In this document: piece by piece, positions 37,230 through 48,964 of the stretch
Layout: every line of letters begins with the position of its first letter
Position numbering within the stretch: position 1 is the stretch's first letter
Assembly: GCF_001457415.1 (NCBI RefSeq)
Contig: NZ_LN881723.1
Span: 279,028 to 343,027, forward strand
Direction: 5' to 3'
DNA: 64,000 nt
DNA from: Gorillibacterium timonense
GTDB taxonomy: Bacteria > Bacillota > Bacilli > Paenibacillales > NBRC-103111
Position numbers and translations under genes: made by a program
Notes under the pieces: generated by a model
The model's input: only the letters and a program-made list of their open reading frames with translations
Told to the model about the DNA's origin: nothing
The model's database searches: none

Positions 37230-37781
37230 CTAGTCTCCTATTCGCTCGTAAACGCTTAAGTACGGTTCCTCATGAACGAACGTGAAACCGGCTTTTTCCA
37301 GCACTCGGCGTGAAGACTTATTCTCATGCTCCGCCTTTCCGACGATTTTCGGTACCGCTCCAAATTCTCGCAGTTCGGCTAATCCCCATTCGACCGCTGC
37401 TATAGCCGCTTCCGTCCCGTATCCGTTGCCTTGGTAGGCTTCACCGATGTGATATCCGATCTCCACATCCGCAAGCTCTTCTTCCGGTCCGTGGAACTTG
37501 CTGATCCCCACAAGACCAATTAGCGCTCTGTCCTCTTTTCGTACAATGGCCAAGCCGCAATCATCTTTGAGCACATTTACCCTTCGCGACCATGTGGCGA
37601 TATTATTCTCCATTCCACGAATCCAAAACGCTTCCGTTAAACAATGGGGTTCTTGAAAGTAAAACCATCGCCTACGGGAAGCTTCATTGCACATCTTCAC
37701 ATACGGATGAACATCCTCCATCTGAAGGGGCCGGTAAAGCAGCCTTTCGCTCTTGAAATATTGATTTACAGGCATACTCAT
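37230..37781 (-). CDS. GNAT acetyltransferase (RimJ/RimL type)
   Basis: The 183-residue protein has SERLLYRPLQMEDVHPY at the start, the acetyl-CoA pyrophosphate loop GEAYQGNGYGTEAA (about 113-126), and the C-terminal NKSSRRVLEKAGF motif. These are typical of RimJ/RimL-like N-acetyltransferases acting on proteins or small amines. The ATG lies 13 bases after the MerR gene stop, so the two probably share a transcript. Confidence 0.9.
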   Translation of the reverse strand: MSMPVNQYFKSERLLYRPLQMEDVHPYVKMCNEASRRRWFYFQEPHCLTEAFWIRGMENNIATWSRRVNVLKDDCGLAIVRKEDRALIGLVGISKFHGPEEELADVEIGYHIGEAYQGNGYGTEAAIAAVEWGLAELREFGAVPKIVGKAEHENKSSRRVLEKAGFTFVHEEPYLSVYERIGD

Positions 37782-37794
37782 AAGAATTCCCTTC

Positions 37795-38697
37795 CTATTT
37801 AATTGGCGATACTCCCGCTTCTCTTTCCACTACCAACTGCCAAAGCTCCATCCCCGGATTGAAGGGCGCTTCCATTCGGTCCTCCAAATAATACTCCGCA
37901 GCCAGCATTTCCGTCATGGCATAAGGCGAGTTTGGCAGCCATTTGTCGTATAGATGGGAGTAAGCACCTGCCAATGCCGAGCTGGTGAGCGTCTCCCGGT
38001 CGCTCGCGTGGAAAGAGACACGTGCGTATCGTCCGGAAGGCAGGGTGAAGCTGCGCATCCCTTCGGGAATCTCATGCAGACAAGAAACTTGCACACCCAT
38101 CATGTAAGTGCCCATGCTCATGTCCTTCTCGCATTCATACACAAGACCGAAGCTTGCGGCAGGCGTCGCCGGGTCAGGAATCAAACAGGGCTCGTCATTT
38201 CCATAGAATTGGCCGATCAAATGGTCGATCATAGGCTGTTTTTTCTCCTCGTCGGCGAAAGGAACGCGTTCCGCACGGCCGATTACCCAAAGCGGCTCTT
38301 GGAGGTTGAATGTGTCAACTTGATACTCCGTTGTCATTATCATAGGTTGATACCGGTCGATTCCTTGCCGAATTCGTGTTTGTAAAGCGAGAAGCTCTTG
38401 CTCGATGCTGTCCAAGAGACGCCTCTCCGATCGAACGACCGCTAGTTGGGTTTGAACAAAACTGACCCACGACTCTGGTTCGGCTTGCAAAAGTTTACGG
38501 ATTTCCTCAAGCGTGAAACGAAGTCTGCGAAGGTACTGCAAGCGCTGCATGCGCTCATGCTGCTCGTCTTCATAAAAGGCATACCCGTTGATCGGATCAA
38601 TGCCAGCAGGTTCAAGCAGACCGATGTCTTTGTAGTATCGTAGCGTCTTTTTGGATACATGATGCAAGCCTGCAAACTGACCGATTGTATATCGCAT
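37795..38697 (-). CDS. MerR-family regulator with GyrI-like ligand domain
   Basis: The 300-residue protein has an N-terminal MerR helix-turn-helix (YTIGQFAGLHHVSKKTLRYYKDIGLL), a coiled-coil linker (80-120), and a C-terminal effector domain resembling GyrI/BltR (PLWVIGRAERVPF to the end). Such proteins sense small hydrophobic compounds and often activate efflux or modifying genes. It may control itself and the downstream GNAT gene. The start follows AGAGGTGAG. Confidence 0.88.
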   Translation of the reverse strand: MRYTIGQFAGLHHVSKKTLRYYKDIGLLEPAGIDPINGYAFYEDEQHERMQRLQYLRRLRFTLEEIRKLLQAEPESWVSFVQTQLAVVRSERRLLDSIEQELLALQTRIRQGIDRYQPMIMTTEYQVDTFNLQEPLWVIGRAERVPFADEEKKQPMIDHLIGQFYGNDEPCLIPDPATPAASFGLVYECEKDMSMGTYMMGVQVSCLHEIPEGMRSFTLPSGRYARVSFHASDRETLTSSALAGAYSHLYDKWLPNSPYAMTEMLAAEYYLEDRMEAPFNPGMELWQLVVEREAGVSPIK

Positions 38698-38742
38698 GTT
38701 CTCACCTCTGGCTACATCATAAAGCATTCCGCAAGGGCACGG

Positions 38743-39063
38743 TCAAGCGGCTAAACACTTACCTGTAGCGAGCATAACGGTAATTGTGATAAGGTTTCCT
38801 TTGCGCTCGTACTCGGAGACAACATGTTCATACCAAGACCAAGGCGCTATCATCAACTGGAACTCGCGGCCATGATGAAGGATGCTTTCTCTTTGAAATG
38901 ATTCGAATTGACCGATATAACACAGGTCAACATCACTGTGCTTTGTAGCTTTCCCCGATGCATAAGATCCGCAAAGGATAACGGTCTCAACCTCACTTCG
39001 AGTCGCTAAATCCTGATCAAGAAACTCGTGTATGAAGGCGAAATTTGCTATCAATCCAACCAC
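38743..39063 (-). pseudogene. Short nucleotidyltransferase-domain protein, probably truncated
   Basis: The 106-residue frame has the Pol-beta-type nucleotidyltransferase motif CGSYASGKATKHSDVDLCYIG (about 31-51). Relatives continue for another 100 or more residues; here the frame stops after ATGKCLAA. The start is unclear: a GTG at 39063 sits too close to GGGGAAGG, while a TTG at 39054 has better spacing. It could be a functional minimal MNT-type protein, but no HEPN partner is adjacent, so decay is more likely. Confidence 0.5.
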
Positions 39064-39119
39064 CCTTCCCCGTTCGATAATTCCATAGTATATAATTGTT
39101 GTCCATATTTTCTAGTAAC

Positions 39120-39376
39120 CCTCTAAATGATCAACTCCAACGCCGCTCTGACTGCTGTGGTTTTTTGCTGAGAACTATGAGATTATCATATCTGGAAAGA
39201 CGTAACGCAGGAAGATAACCCTTGAAAAAGCAACCGAATCAGGTGCGGAAGCAATCTTTGATGTTCAAATCAGAGCCATTCCCCGCTTATTGGAACAGGA
39301 TCAGGACTTTGCTACGAATCCGGCAAATGAAATCATGGAACGAGTCGTGAAAATATATCAGAAGAATAGGGGATAG
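39120..39376 (+). pseudogene. Decayed gene fragment upstream of the DUF1697 gene
   Basis: A frame reading FFAENYEIIISGKT stops, and a second frame (39206-39376) reads KATESGAEAIFDVQIRAIP to IYQKNRG with protein-like composition. It lacks a plausible start, and its stop lies three bases before the next gene. I interpret it as the tail of a frameshifted gene; the family is unknown. Confidence 0.35.
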
Positions 39377-39379
39377 AAA

Positions 39380-39934
39380 ATGAAGGTCGTCGCTCTGTTC
39401 AGAGGAATCAATGTCGGCGGGAAAAATATCGTCAAGATGGCAGATTTGATACGAGTCCTGACAGCCTTAGGGCTACAGAATGTGAAAACCTATATTCAAA
39501 GCGGCAACGTCGTTTTTGAAACGACTCTTGACGAAGAGACCTTGCTTAAAAAGATAGAGGCTGCGTTCGTGGAGAGCTTTGGCTTTGAAAGCAACGTACT
39601 GGTACGTAGCGCAGATGAATTACAAGTTCTCATTGAGCAGCTTCCATTCACGGACACGGAATTGTCGGAAGCAGTAGCAGCGGACCCACAAGTCGAGCAC
39701 CTCTACGTCTACTTTTTAGAGGAAGCACCAAGCCAGATCCAGACGGATGAAATCCGCAAGGCGTATACAGGCCCAGATCAACTACGAGCAGGAAAAAAAG
39801 AGATCTATTTTCTTTGCCATCCAAGTATCCGAAACTCAAAGCTTGCCGTTCGAGCCTCAAAAGAGTTCGACTCCGCTACCGTACGTAACTGGAAAACCGT
39901 AAAGAAGTTGTATGATATGCTGACGAATCTATAA
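39380..39934 (+). CDS. DUF1697 family protein
   Basis: The 184-residue protein starts VVALFRGINVGGKNIVKMADL and contains VKTYIQSGNVVFET (about 36-49) and RNWKTVKKL near the end, all conserved in DUF1697. The family is widespread in bacteria and has no established function. AGGGG precedes the ATG. It is followed by a strong bidirectional terminator facing the nif operon. Confidence 0.92.
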   Translation: MKVVALFRGINVGGKNIVKMADLIRVLTALGLQNVKTYIQSGNVVFETTLDEETLLKKIEAAFVESFGFESNVLVRSADELQVLIEQLPFTDTELSEAVAADPQVEHLYVYFLEEAPSQIQTDEIRKAYTGPDQLRAGKKEIYFLCHPSIRNSKLAVRASKEFDSATVRNWKTVKKLYDMLTNL

Positions 39935-40019
39935 CCATGCAACATCACATGATCGCAGTTATCTCAAGCGGCTTACTATGCAAGCAAGCATAGGTGGAAA
40001 TTACCCTGCTCTTCAATCG

Positions 40020-40060
40020 CAAAAAGCGGAGTGTGGACAATTCCACACTCCGCTTTTTTG
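40020..40060. terminator. Bidirectional terminator ending the nif operon
   Basis: AAAAAGCGGAGTGTGGA and TCCACACTCCGCTTTTTT form a 17-bp stem around a 4-nt loop. It has A and T tracts on both flanks and can end both the DUF1697 transcript and the nif transcript. Confidence 0.92.
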
Positions 40061-40117
40061 ATGGTACGTTCGTCGTTCGCGAGCGTCCAAGTCCTCTATC
40101 CGTGGGCTGCCGTCCCG

Positions 40118-40426
40118 TTAGCCGCAGCTCTCATGACAGGCGCTGCAGGCGGAAGGAGCACAAGCCAGCGGCTCCTGAAACATAGGAGGCAGAGTCGCGT
40201 CATAGACCGCCAATCGCAAGCACAACCGGACGGCTTCCCATTCAGGCGACTTCGGCTCCATGCCGAGCTTTGGCTCCAGCTGTTTCCGAGAGAGATGATA
40301 GCGGAACTTGCGCAGAATGCGCAGCCGCTTCTGTTCAAGAACAGCGGGATCGACAGTGACGTTCCATTCGATCAGGAAGTCCTCCAGTCGATCCAGATCG
40401 CCTTCCACCTTCGTTTCCCCTTCCAT
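40118..40426 (-). CDS. Unrecognised last gene of the nif operon, Cys-rich tail
   Basis: The 102-residue product has an acidic start, two or three predicted helices (DLDRLEDFLIEWNV, KRLRILRKFRYHLSRKQL), and ends in a cysteine cluster, CAPSACSACHESCG, spaced C-x4-C-x2-C-x3-C. That could bind a metal or Fe-S cluster. I do not recognise the family. GGAGGGG precedes two adjacent ATG codons (40429, 40426). It lies 57 bases after nifX and just before the terminator, so it belongs to the operon. A role in nitrogenase assembly or electron supply is inference from position. Confidence 0.75.
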   Translation of the reverse strand: MEGETKVEGDLDRLEDFLIEWNVTVDPAVLEQKRLRILRKFRYHLSRKQLEPKLGMEPKSPEWEAVRLCLRLAVYDATLPPMFQEPLACAPSACSACHESCG

Positions 40427-40483
40427 CATGAACCCCTCCATTCCGCTGTCCGATCCTATCCGTACGCTTACGTTTTTCGCATA

Positions 40484-40876
40484 CTAGAGCGCGTTTCGCT
40501 CTTCCGCTTGCTCTGCTTGCCTCATCGCCTTGACCAGCCAAAGCGGCGGGTTGTTCTTCAACTTCTCAAGCAGCTGCTCCAGCTGCTCCGATACGCGTGT
40601 GCCGAGCGCCACCTTCACGGGCATAACTCCTTTACGCGTCACGCGGGCCGCAGCCGCCGGACCGATCTGACTAATGAACAGCAGAGTACAATCTGCTACC
40701 GCCGCCACTCGATTCTCGATCTTGTCGACTTCTCCTTCATCGGTCACATGCGCCACGTCCCGACTTTCCAAGTAATGATAGCCCGACTCATCGATGTGAA
40801 GGATCGTGAACCGCTCGCAGTGGCCAAAATGGGCATCCACCGTTTTCCCATCCATCGAGGCAAAAGCGACTTTCAT
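40484..40876 (-). CDS. nifX: Nitrogenase cofactor carrier NifX
   Basis: NifX-type proteins bind NifB-co and the VK-cluster during FeMo-cofactor assembly. The 130-residue protein starts MKVAFASMDGKTVDAHFGHCERF, the defining NifX/NafY/NifB-C-terminal pattern, and continues as a single alpha/beta domain with a helical tail. GGAGGAATC precedes the ATG, which overlaps the nifN stop by four bases (ATGA). The HFGHCE motif holds a likely ligand His and Cys. Confidence 0.95.
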   Translation of the reverse strand: MKVAFASMDGKTVDAHFGHCERFTILHIDESGYHYLESRDVAHVTDEGEVDKIENRVAAVADCTLLFISQIGPAAAARVTRKGVMPVKVALGTRVSEQLEQLLEKLKNNPPLWLVKAMRQAEQAEERNAL

Positions 40877-42219
40877 GCATGATTCCTCCTTTCCGCCGCT
40901 AACAGCTGATTCCCGATCTGATTCATCCACTCCGTCGTTCCCCGGTACCCGACCGACACGGTCAAACCGGCGCCAAACCGGTCGAAGATGGGAAATCCAC
41001 AGGGAACGAAGGGAACTCCCAGACGGTGCGCGCCTTGCTCGCCATGGGAATTGCTCACCCACAGATCAACACCGTCCGCAGAAAGGTCCTCCAGATCGCC
41101 AAGGTCCCCGATTAGCGTACCGGGAGACAGCTTGCCGCCTGAATGGGGGCGAGCTGCCGCGACCCGAATGTCCGGCCGCGCTCCCATTTCGCGGAACCAT
41201 CCTTCAAGCACACCAAGATGATCCGCTTCTAAAGCCAGGGCAATCTTTTTGCCTCCATACACAAAGTGTGCATCCAACATCGCATCCATCAGGAATTCCC
41301 GCTGCCAGCGGTATTTGACGGACACCGGCTCCGAGCCGATCCTTTGCAGGAAAGCGAAGAAATCGTCCGTCGCATCCAGACCGGTGACACCTTTAAAGAG
41401 CTTATAAGGGATTTCCGCATGTTTTTCGAGCAGCTTCGCCGCTCCTTCCATGCTCTGCCCCACCGCGATCGTCCACTCCGAAGCGGCTGCTTGCTTCAAC
41501 AGATCCAGCGGCACTCCTCCCCGAGACAGAGGCGTGTGACCTGTCAGCAGATGACCGGCTAGCGATGTGGAAATATCGGGAAGGGCAATCACCTCAAGCC
41601 CAAAGCTCGAGATGATCTCCTTCAGCTCCATCACGTCGCCGGGAGTGAGATGAGCGCCGGGAAGCAGGTTCACCCGGTTGCGGATTTTTTTCTTGGGATG
41701 ATTCGCTCCGGTCAACACATCCTCAAGCAGAGCTTCGATCGTACGGGCATAGCCGCTTTCCAAGGAGCCTTGAAAATCGGGCAGCATCGCGCAGCTGAGC
41801 AGCTTTCCGCCCATGTCGTGCCTTTTGCGGTACAGGTTCAATTCGCCGCGAATGTCTTCTCCCGATACATCGGTGAGGGCGGTACTGAGAACGACGGTAA
41901 CATCCGGATTGTGTTTGGCTCGTATTGTGTCAAGAGCTTCGAATAGGCTGGCTTCCCCACCGAAAATGACGTTGAACTCCTGCAGAGCGCTCGTCTGCAG
42001 AGCGACAGGCTCGCGATAGTGTCGGGTCATGAGTGCTTTCGTGAATGCAGCGCAGCCTTGAGCGCCATGCAGAATCGGCATCGCGTGATAGACTCCCTGA
42101 AGCGCGAGCGTTCCTCCGACCGTCTGGCTGATTTTGAGCGGATTGACGGAAAGGCGTTTGACTCCGCCCGCAGGGTTGGCATTGCCGGCATAGCTTGCAG
42201 CATCAGCGGTCGGTTCCAT
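40873..42219 (-). CDS. nifN: FeMo-cofactor scaffold subunit NifN
   Basis: NifN pairs with NifE in the NifEN complex on which NifB-co is converted toward FeMo-co. The 448-residue protein has the NifK-like fold with KRLSVNPLKISQTVGG, the cluster Cys in HGAQGCAAF (about 56), and CGFPIFDRFGAGLTVSVGYRGT near the end. The start overlaps the nifE end by 17 bases, with GGAGCGAGGG upstream. It is co-transcribed and coupled with nifE and nifX. Confidence 0.96.
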   Translation of the reverse strand: MEPTADAASYAGNANPAGGVKRLSVNPLKISQTVGGTLALQGVYHAMPILHGAQGCAAFTKALMTRHYREPVALQTSALQEFNVIFGGEASLFEALDTIRAKHNPDVTVVLSTALTDVSGEDIRGELNLYRKRHDMGGKLLSCAMLPDFQGSLESGYARTIEALLEDVLTGANHPKKKIRNRVNLLPGAHLTPGDVMELKEIISSFGLEVIALPDISTSLAGHLLTGHTPLSRGGVPLDLLKQAAASEWTIAVGQSMEGAAKLLEKHAEIPYKLFKGVTGLDATDDFFAFLQRIGSEPVSVKYRWQREFLMDAMLDAHFVYGGKKIALALEADHLGVLEGWFREMGARPDIRVAAARPHSGGKLSPGTLIGDLGDLEDLSADGVDLWVSNSHGEQGAHRLGVPFVPCGFPIFDRFGAGLTVSVGYRGTTEWMNQIGNQLLAAERRNHA

Positions 42220-43585
42220 TCGCCCTCGCTCCTTCCCACGGCGCCGGTCTGCGCACGAGATTCCAAACCGGATGCTCCAATGCAGCGACCAGATCAGCCG
42301 CTAGCCTGCGCATACCGACATAGCCCGCATACGCTTTATGCCGTTCCTGGTTAATGTCGAGAAAGGGAATCTGCTCCTTCATCGAGACATAGAGATTTCG
42401 TCCGCCTGCGATCATGAGATCGGCCTTACGCTCCCTAACCGTCTTCAAGATGCGAGCGGCTCCGCCCTCTGGAATCAAGTCGGCATCCATGCCCACGCGC
42501 TCTTTGATCCGGGAGATATCCTCGTCGGTGCTTTTGTTCGTTCCGACGCCCACCACTTGGATGCCCAGCTCCTGAAGAGCGGTGATCATGGACCAGCTCT
42601 TCACTCCTCCGGTGTATAGCACCGCTTTTTTGCCGCGCAGCTTTTTGCGGAGGGGGAGAAGATCATGCGTCAGGGCTTCCTCCTCGGAGCGGATCAAACG
42701 GCTCACCTTGCGGTCGATCTCGTTGTCACCGATAAGAAACGCCAATTGACGCAAGGAAAACCCCGTTTCCCGTGCGCCGTAAAAGGACCCTTCGAAATAA
42801 GGGATTTGATACGTTTCTTCCATTCTTCTCGCTAAGGTGACGAGCGCTCGGCTGCAGACCACCATATTGGCGTTCGCATGACGCGCCTTCCCGATGTCCC
42901 GGAAGCGCCCATCTCCGGTGATGCGGGAGAGGATGTGGATGCCAGCTTTGTTCAACAGCTCTTCGATATCCCATTGCTCTCCGGCGATGTTGTACTCGCC
43001 GATCAGGTTAACGAGCGGTTGCGAGATTTCCTCCGGATCCAGGGGAGTTCCATTCCCCTTCGAGATGACATGATCGAACAATGCTTCTCCCGCGAGCCGG
43101 TTTCCCCAGTTTTTGCTTCCGGCAAAACCCGGACTGTGCACCGGGATAACGGGGATGTGATATTCCTTCTCCGCTTCCTGGCAGGCGCGGTCCATGTCCT
43201 CTCCGGTCAGCGCCGTCACGCAGGTGGAATATACAAAGATCGCCGGCGGATGGTAACGGACGGCGATGTCTGAAATGGCTCCCTTCAGCTTCTGTTCGCC
43301 GCCCATCACGATGTCCTGCTCGCTGAGATCGGTCGTAAATCCGAAGCGGGACAGATCGGGGCCGGAGGAGAGACTCCCCCGGCTTTCCCAACTGTTCCCG
43401 AGGCATCCAATCGGACCGTGAATCAGATGCGCGGCGTCCGCGATGGGCAATAGGGTGATCTGGGCGCCATCGAAAGCGCAGCCGCCTGCCGCCTCGCCCG
43501 GCTTCGGCCGGGCACATCCCTTCTTCTCCGGCTTGCTGTGCTCGCAAGCCGGCTCCTGATTCCATTCGTTCCGGCTCCCTTTCAT
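42203..43585 (-). CDS. nifE: FeMo-cofactor scaffold subunit NifE
   Basis: NifE is the NifD-like subunit of the NifEN scaffold. The 460-residue protein has a Cys-rich start (CEHSKPEKKGCARP), GPIGCLGNSWESRGS (about 58-72), YSTCVTALTGED (about 119-130), and GGVKSWSMITALQELGIQVVG in the C-terminal half. AAAGGAGGG precedes the ATG. It follows nifK by a 43-base gap within the operon. Confidence 0.97.
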   Translation of the reverse strand: MKGSRNEWNQEPACEHSKPEKKGCARPKPGEAAGGCAFDGAQITLLPIADAAHLIHGPIGCLGNSWESRGSLSSGPDLSRFGFTTDLSEQDIVMGGEQKLKGAISDIAVRYHPPAIFVYSTCVTALTGEDMDRACQEAEKEYHIPVIPVHSPGFAGSKNWGNRLAGEALFDHVISKGNGTPLDPEEISQPLVNLIGEYNIAGEQWDIEELLNKAGIHILSRITGDGRFRDIGKARHANANMVVCSRALVTLARRMEETYQIPYFEGSFYGARETGFSLRQLAFLIGDNEIDRKVSRLIRSEEEALTHDLLPLRKKLRGKKAVLYTGGVKSWSMITALQELGIQVVGVGTNKSTDEDISRIKERVGMDADLIPEGGAARILKTVRERKADLMIAGGRNLYVSMKEQIPFLDINQERHKAYAGYVGMRRLAADLVAALEHPVWNLVRRPAPWEGARANGTDR

Positions 43586-43628
43586 CCTGCCGCCCTCCTT
43601 TCGCGTCCGCTTGTCCGGTTCCGTTCTT

Positions 43629-45164
43629 TTACCGGACGAGATCGAAGTTATACCCCGGTGATTCCTCGTCGAGCTTTTCCAATACGGAGTTGACCGTAAG
43701 GGTCAGCAGATTAAGCGCACCTTGGTAGCCGATAATCGGATACCGGTGAAGATGATGTCGGTCGAAGATCGGGAAGCCGACCCGGATGAGCGGCGTATCC
43801 GAATCCTTTGCCGCATATTTCATATGGGTGCTCCCATAGACGAAGTCAACCGGATCGGTGATGAGCAGCGAACGCATATGCCACAAATCCTTGCCGATGT
43901 ACACTTTGCCGTCGATTCCGTAAGGAGAAGATTTCAACAGCTCGGTCGCTTCCTCCTCGAACTCCTTGTCGCCGTTTGTGCAGACGATATGAACCGGCTC
44001 TAGGCCGACTTCCAGACAGAAGGAGATGAGCCCCAGCAGGAAGTCAGGATCTCCCGCCATCGCCACGCGGCGACCATGCAGGTAAGGATGGGAATCCGCA
44101 TAGGCATCCACAACGCGTCCGCGCTCTTTTACAAGCACTTCCGGGATGGGTTTGCCCGTGATCCGGCTCGCCTCTGCCAGCAGCTTGTCGGTAGCGCCGA
44201 CTCCGATGGGCGAATAGAGAGCGACGGTTTCCTTCTTCCATTTGTCTTGGACCATCGCTGCGGTTTTCTTGGTGGAGTACTTCTGCAGGAAGAGCGTACC
44301 AGCTGCTCCGGGAGCCGCGGCCACTTCCTCCGGCGTTGTTCCTCCATAATAGTAGTGATATTCTCCATCTGCCGGAGAATCCAGGTTGTCGCTGTAATCT
44401 CCCAGAACGGTCAGCTCGGCCCCAAGCAGAGAGAAGAGCCGCTTGATTTCTGCAAAATCTCCGGTGTAGGTGTCGAAGCCCATCACGACGTTAACAGCTC
44501 CCTCTCGGGCAGGCGCTTCGGTCGGATCCGCTCCACCGCGTTCGGAGAGATAGGTCAGCATCGATCTCATCATCGCGTCATAGCCCGTGATATGCGACCC
44601 GACAAAGCTCGGAGTGTTGGCGAAGGCGACCGGGAAATCTTCCGGTATCGCTCCCTGGTTGCGGGCGTTTCCGATAAACGAGCTCAGGTCGTCGCCGATG
44701 ACTTCGGCCATGCAGGTGGTGCTCATGGCGATCATTTCCGGCTTGTAGAGCGCGGTTGCGTTGCGAAGTCCTTCTATTAAATTGTTCATTCCGCCGAAGA
44801 CGGCAGCGTCCTCTGTCATCGAGGAGGAGACGGCCGGAACCGGCTCCTTGAAATGGCGGGACAAGTGGCTGCGGAAGTAGGCGACGCAGCCCTGAGAGCC
44901 TTGAACGAAAGGCAGAGTCTTGGCGAAGCCAAGAGAAGCAAGCACCGCTCCCAAAGGCTGGCAAGCTTTAGCCGGGTTGATCACCAGCGCTTCTCGCGCA
45001 AAGTTTTTCTCCGCATACTCCTTCGTCTTGGTGTAAGCCAGAGTGCTCTCCACCTCTTGCAGCGAGCAGGGGTTTTCGAACTGCCGTTTCCGTTCGGCCT
45101 GCTCCAGATAATCTCCCGTGGAGAACAATGTATTATGGTCGCGTGTTACGAATGAATCGGACAT
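43629..45164 (-). CDS. nifK: Mo-nitrogenase MoFe protein beta subunit NifK
   Basis: NifK forms the alpha2beta2 dinitrogenase with NifD and shares the P-cluster. In 511 residues the expected P-cluster Cys are present: NPAKACQPLG (about 68), GSQGCVAYF (about 93) and TTCMAEVIGDD (about 151). The Cys-adjacent sequences match the molybdenum form. AAAGGGGGG precedes the ATG; nifD ends 13 bases upstream. Length and motifs are normal, indicating a functional subunit. Confidence 0.98.
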   Translation of the reverse strand: MSDSFVTRDHNTLFSTGDYLEQAERKRQFENPCSLQEVESTLAYTKTKEYAEKNFAREALVINPAKACQPLGAVLASLGFAKTLPFVQGSQGCVAYFRSHLSRHFKEPVPAVSSSMTEDAAVFGGMNNLIEGLRNATALYKPEMIAMSTTCMAEVIGDDLSSFIGNARNQGAIPEDFPVAFANTPSFVGSHITGYDAMMRSMLTYLSERGGADPTEAPAREGAVNVVMGFDTYTGDFAEIKRLFSLLGAELTVLGDYSDNLDSPADGEYHYYYGGTTPEEVAAAPGAAGTLFLQKYSTKKTAAMVQDKWKKETVALYSPIGVGATDKLLAEASRITGKPIPEVLVKERGRVVDAYADSHPYLHGRRVAMAGDPDFLLGLISFCLEVGLEPVHIVCTNGDKEFEEEATELLKSSPYGIDGKVYIGKDLWHMRSLLITDPVDFVYGSTHMKYAAKDSDTPLIRVGFPIFDRHHLHRYPIIGYQGALNLLTLTVNSVLEKLDEESPGYNFDLVR

Positions 45165-45177
45165 CGGAAGCCCCCCT

Positions 45178-47525
<2,348 letters not shown>

Positions 47526-48890
47526 TTAAGGTTTGGCGACGAACGCCGATGTGCCCAAGTAGCGGTAAAATCGAGCTGCTTCCATCAGTTCCTTTTCGAT
47601 CTCGCCCTTCTTTACGATCGGTGCGATTCCAGCTTCCCGGAATAGTCGGGATGGATTCTCGCCGATGCCGGAGGAGAGCAGGATGTCGCAATCGGACAGC
47701 ATGGCGACAGTTTCCTCCAAAATCCTCCCTTTGCCTGCGGGATCCGCGCAATCCGCGGTACCGTTGCAATAAGCCTGAACCTTCCGGACCCCGAGCAGCC
47801 GAGGACCCGTTTCCTCCACCTCATAGACGAGAAATTCCTTTGCATGGCCGAAGTGCAGGTTGATTTTCCCATTGCCACGCGTTGCGACTGCGACCTTCAC
47901 GGAGCCGGGCTGGCGCTTGGAAGAACCTCCTCCGCATGCGCCTGACCTCAGCGTCCGCTGCTCCTGCTTAGCGAGCATCTGCTTCTCCAGTTCGAGCTGA
48001 ATCGCCTCCCTCTCTTCAGGTGGATATGTTCTACGGATGGCCAGCGTGTCTTGCGTTCCTGCGGATGCGGTATCTCCCCCCAGAAACCCGATCGCATCGG
48101 CTCGACACTGCCGGCAATGCCGCATGACCGGCATAACAGCGGAACAAGCTTCTTGAATCTTCAGCGTTTCGGATCCGCTCGGTCCTACGCGGCCTTCCCG
48201 TTCGTAAGGGCTGCCGGGACTGATAATGAGCGGCATGATATTGTGAGTAAAGGCTCCCCAGGCGCTAACCGTTTCCGCCACCTTCAGAAGATGGCTGTCG
48301 TTCACGCCCGGTATGAGCACGGAATTGATTTTGCATAGGATGTCTTTCTTCCTCAACTCTTCGATCCCCGCCGCCTGTCTCTCCAGGAGAATCTCGGCCG
48401 CTTCCTTGCCCCGGTAGGTTTTGCCCCGCCAGTGAACCCGGTCGTAGATTTCGGCTGCGATATCGGGATCGACCGCATTCACCGTTACGGTGACATGGCC
48501 GATTCCAAGGCGCTCCAAGTCTTCGATATGATCGGCGAGCTTGAGACCGTTGGTGCTGAGGCAGAGCTCAAGTTCCGGCCATGTCTCTTTGATCAGCGAA
48601 AAGGTTTCGAAGGTTTGCCGGGGATTGGCAAGCGGATCGCCGGGGCCGGCGATTCCAACCACCGAAAGCTGTGGCAGAGTGCTGATCGTTTCTTGAACCT
48701 TGCGGTACGCTTCGGAAGGCTTTAAAACCTGACTGACCACACCGGGACGGCTTTCACTGACGCAGTCGTATTTGCGGTTGCAGTATTTGCAGTGGATGTT
48801 GCATGCGGGAGCCACGGCCAGATGCATCCGGGCAAAATAATAATGGGCGTCTTCGCTGTAGCAAGGGTGGCGGATCGATCGGGGTTCCAT
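47526..48890 (-). CDS. nifB: FeMo-cofactor biosynthesis radical SAM protein NifB with NifX domain
   Basis: NifB makes the 8Fe-9S-C core of the cofactor. The 454-residue protein has the radical SAM CxxxCxxC at C30, C34 and C37 (CNIHCKYC), preceded by HPCYSEDAHYYFARMH, an essential region. The C-terminal 120 residues form a NifX-like domain (VKVAVATRGNGKINLHFGHAKEF onward). It is the first gene of the operon, with the promoter about 75 bases upstream. The ribosome binding site (AAGGAACGG) is weaker than in the rest of the operon. Confidence 0.97.
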   Translation of the reverse strand: MEPRSIRHPCYSEDAHYYFARMHLAVAPACNIHCKYCNRKYDCVSESRPGVVSQVLKPSEAYRKVQETISTLPQLSVVGIAGPGDPLANPRQTFETFSLIKETWPELELCLSTNGLKLADHIEDLERLGIGHVTVTVNAVDPDIAAEIYDRVHWRGKTYRGKEAAEILLERQAAGIEELRKKDILCKINSVLIPGVNDSHLLKVAETVSAWGAFTHNIMPLIISPGSPYEREGRVGPSGSETLKIQEACSAVMPVMRHCRQCRADAIGFLGGDTASAGTQDTLAIRRTYPPEEREAIQLELEKQMLAKQEQRTLRSGACGGGSSKRQPGSVKVAVATRGNGKINLHFGHAKEFLVYEVEETGPRLLGVRKVQAYCNGTADCADPAGKGRILEETVAMLSDCDILLSSGIGENPSRLFREAGIAPIVKKGEIEKELMEAARFYRYLGTSAFVAKP

Positions 48891-48964
48891 GGGTTCACCG
48901 TTCCTTTCTCTCGCATGTCAGGTTATTTCACCTTCGTGTTGAAGCTCGTTGTGGAATTGTCTAC

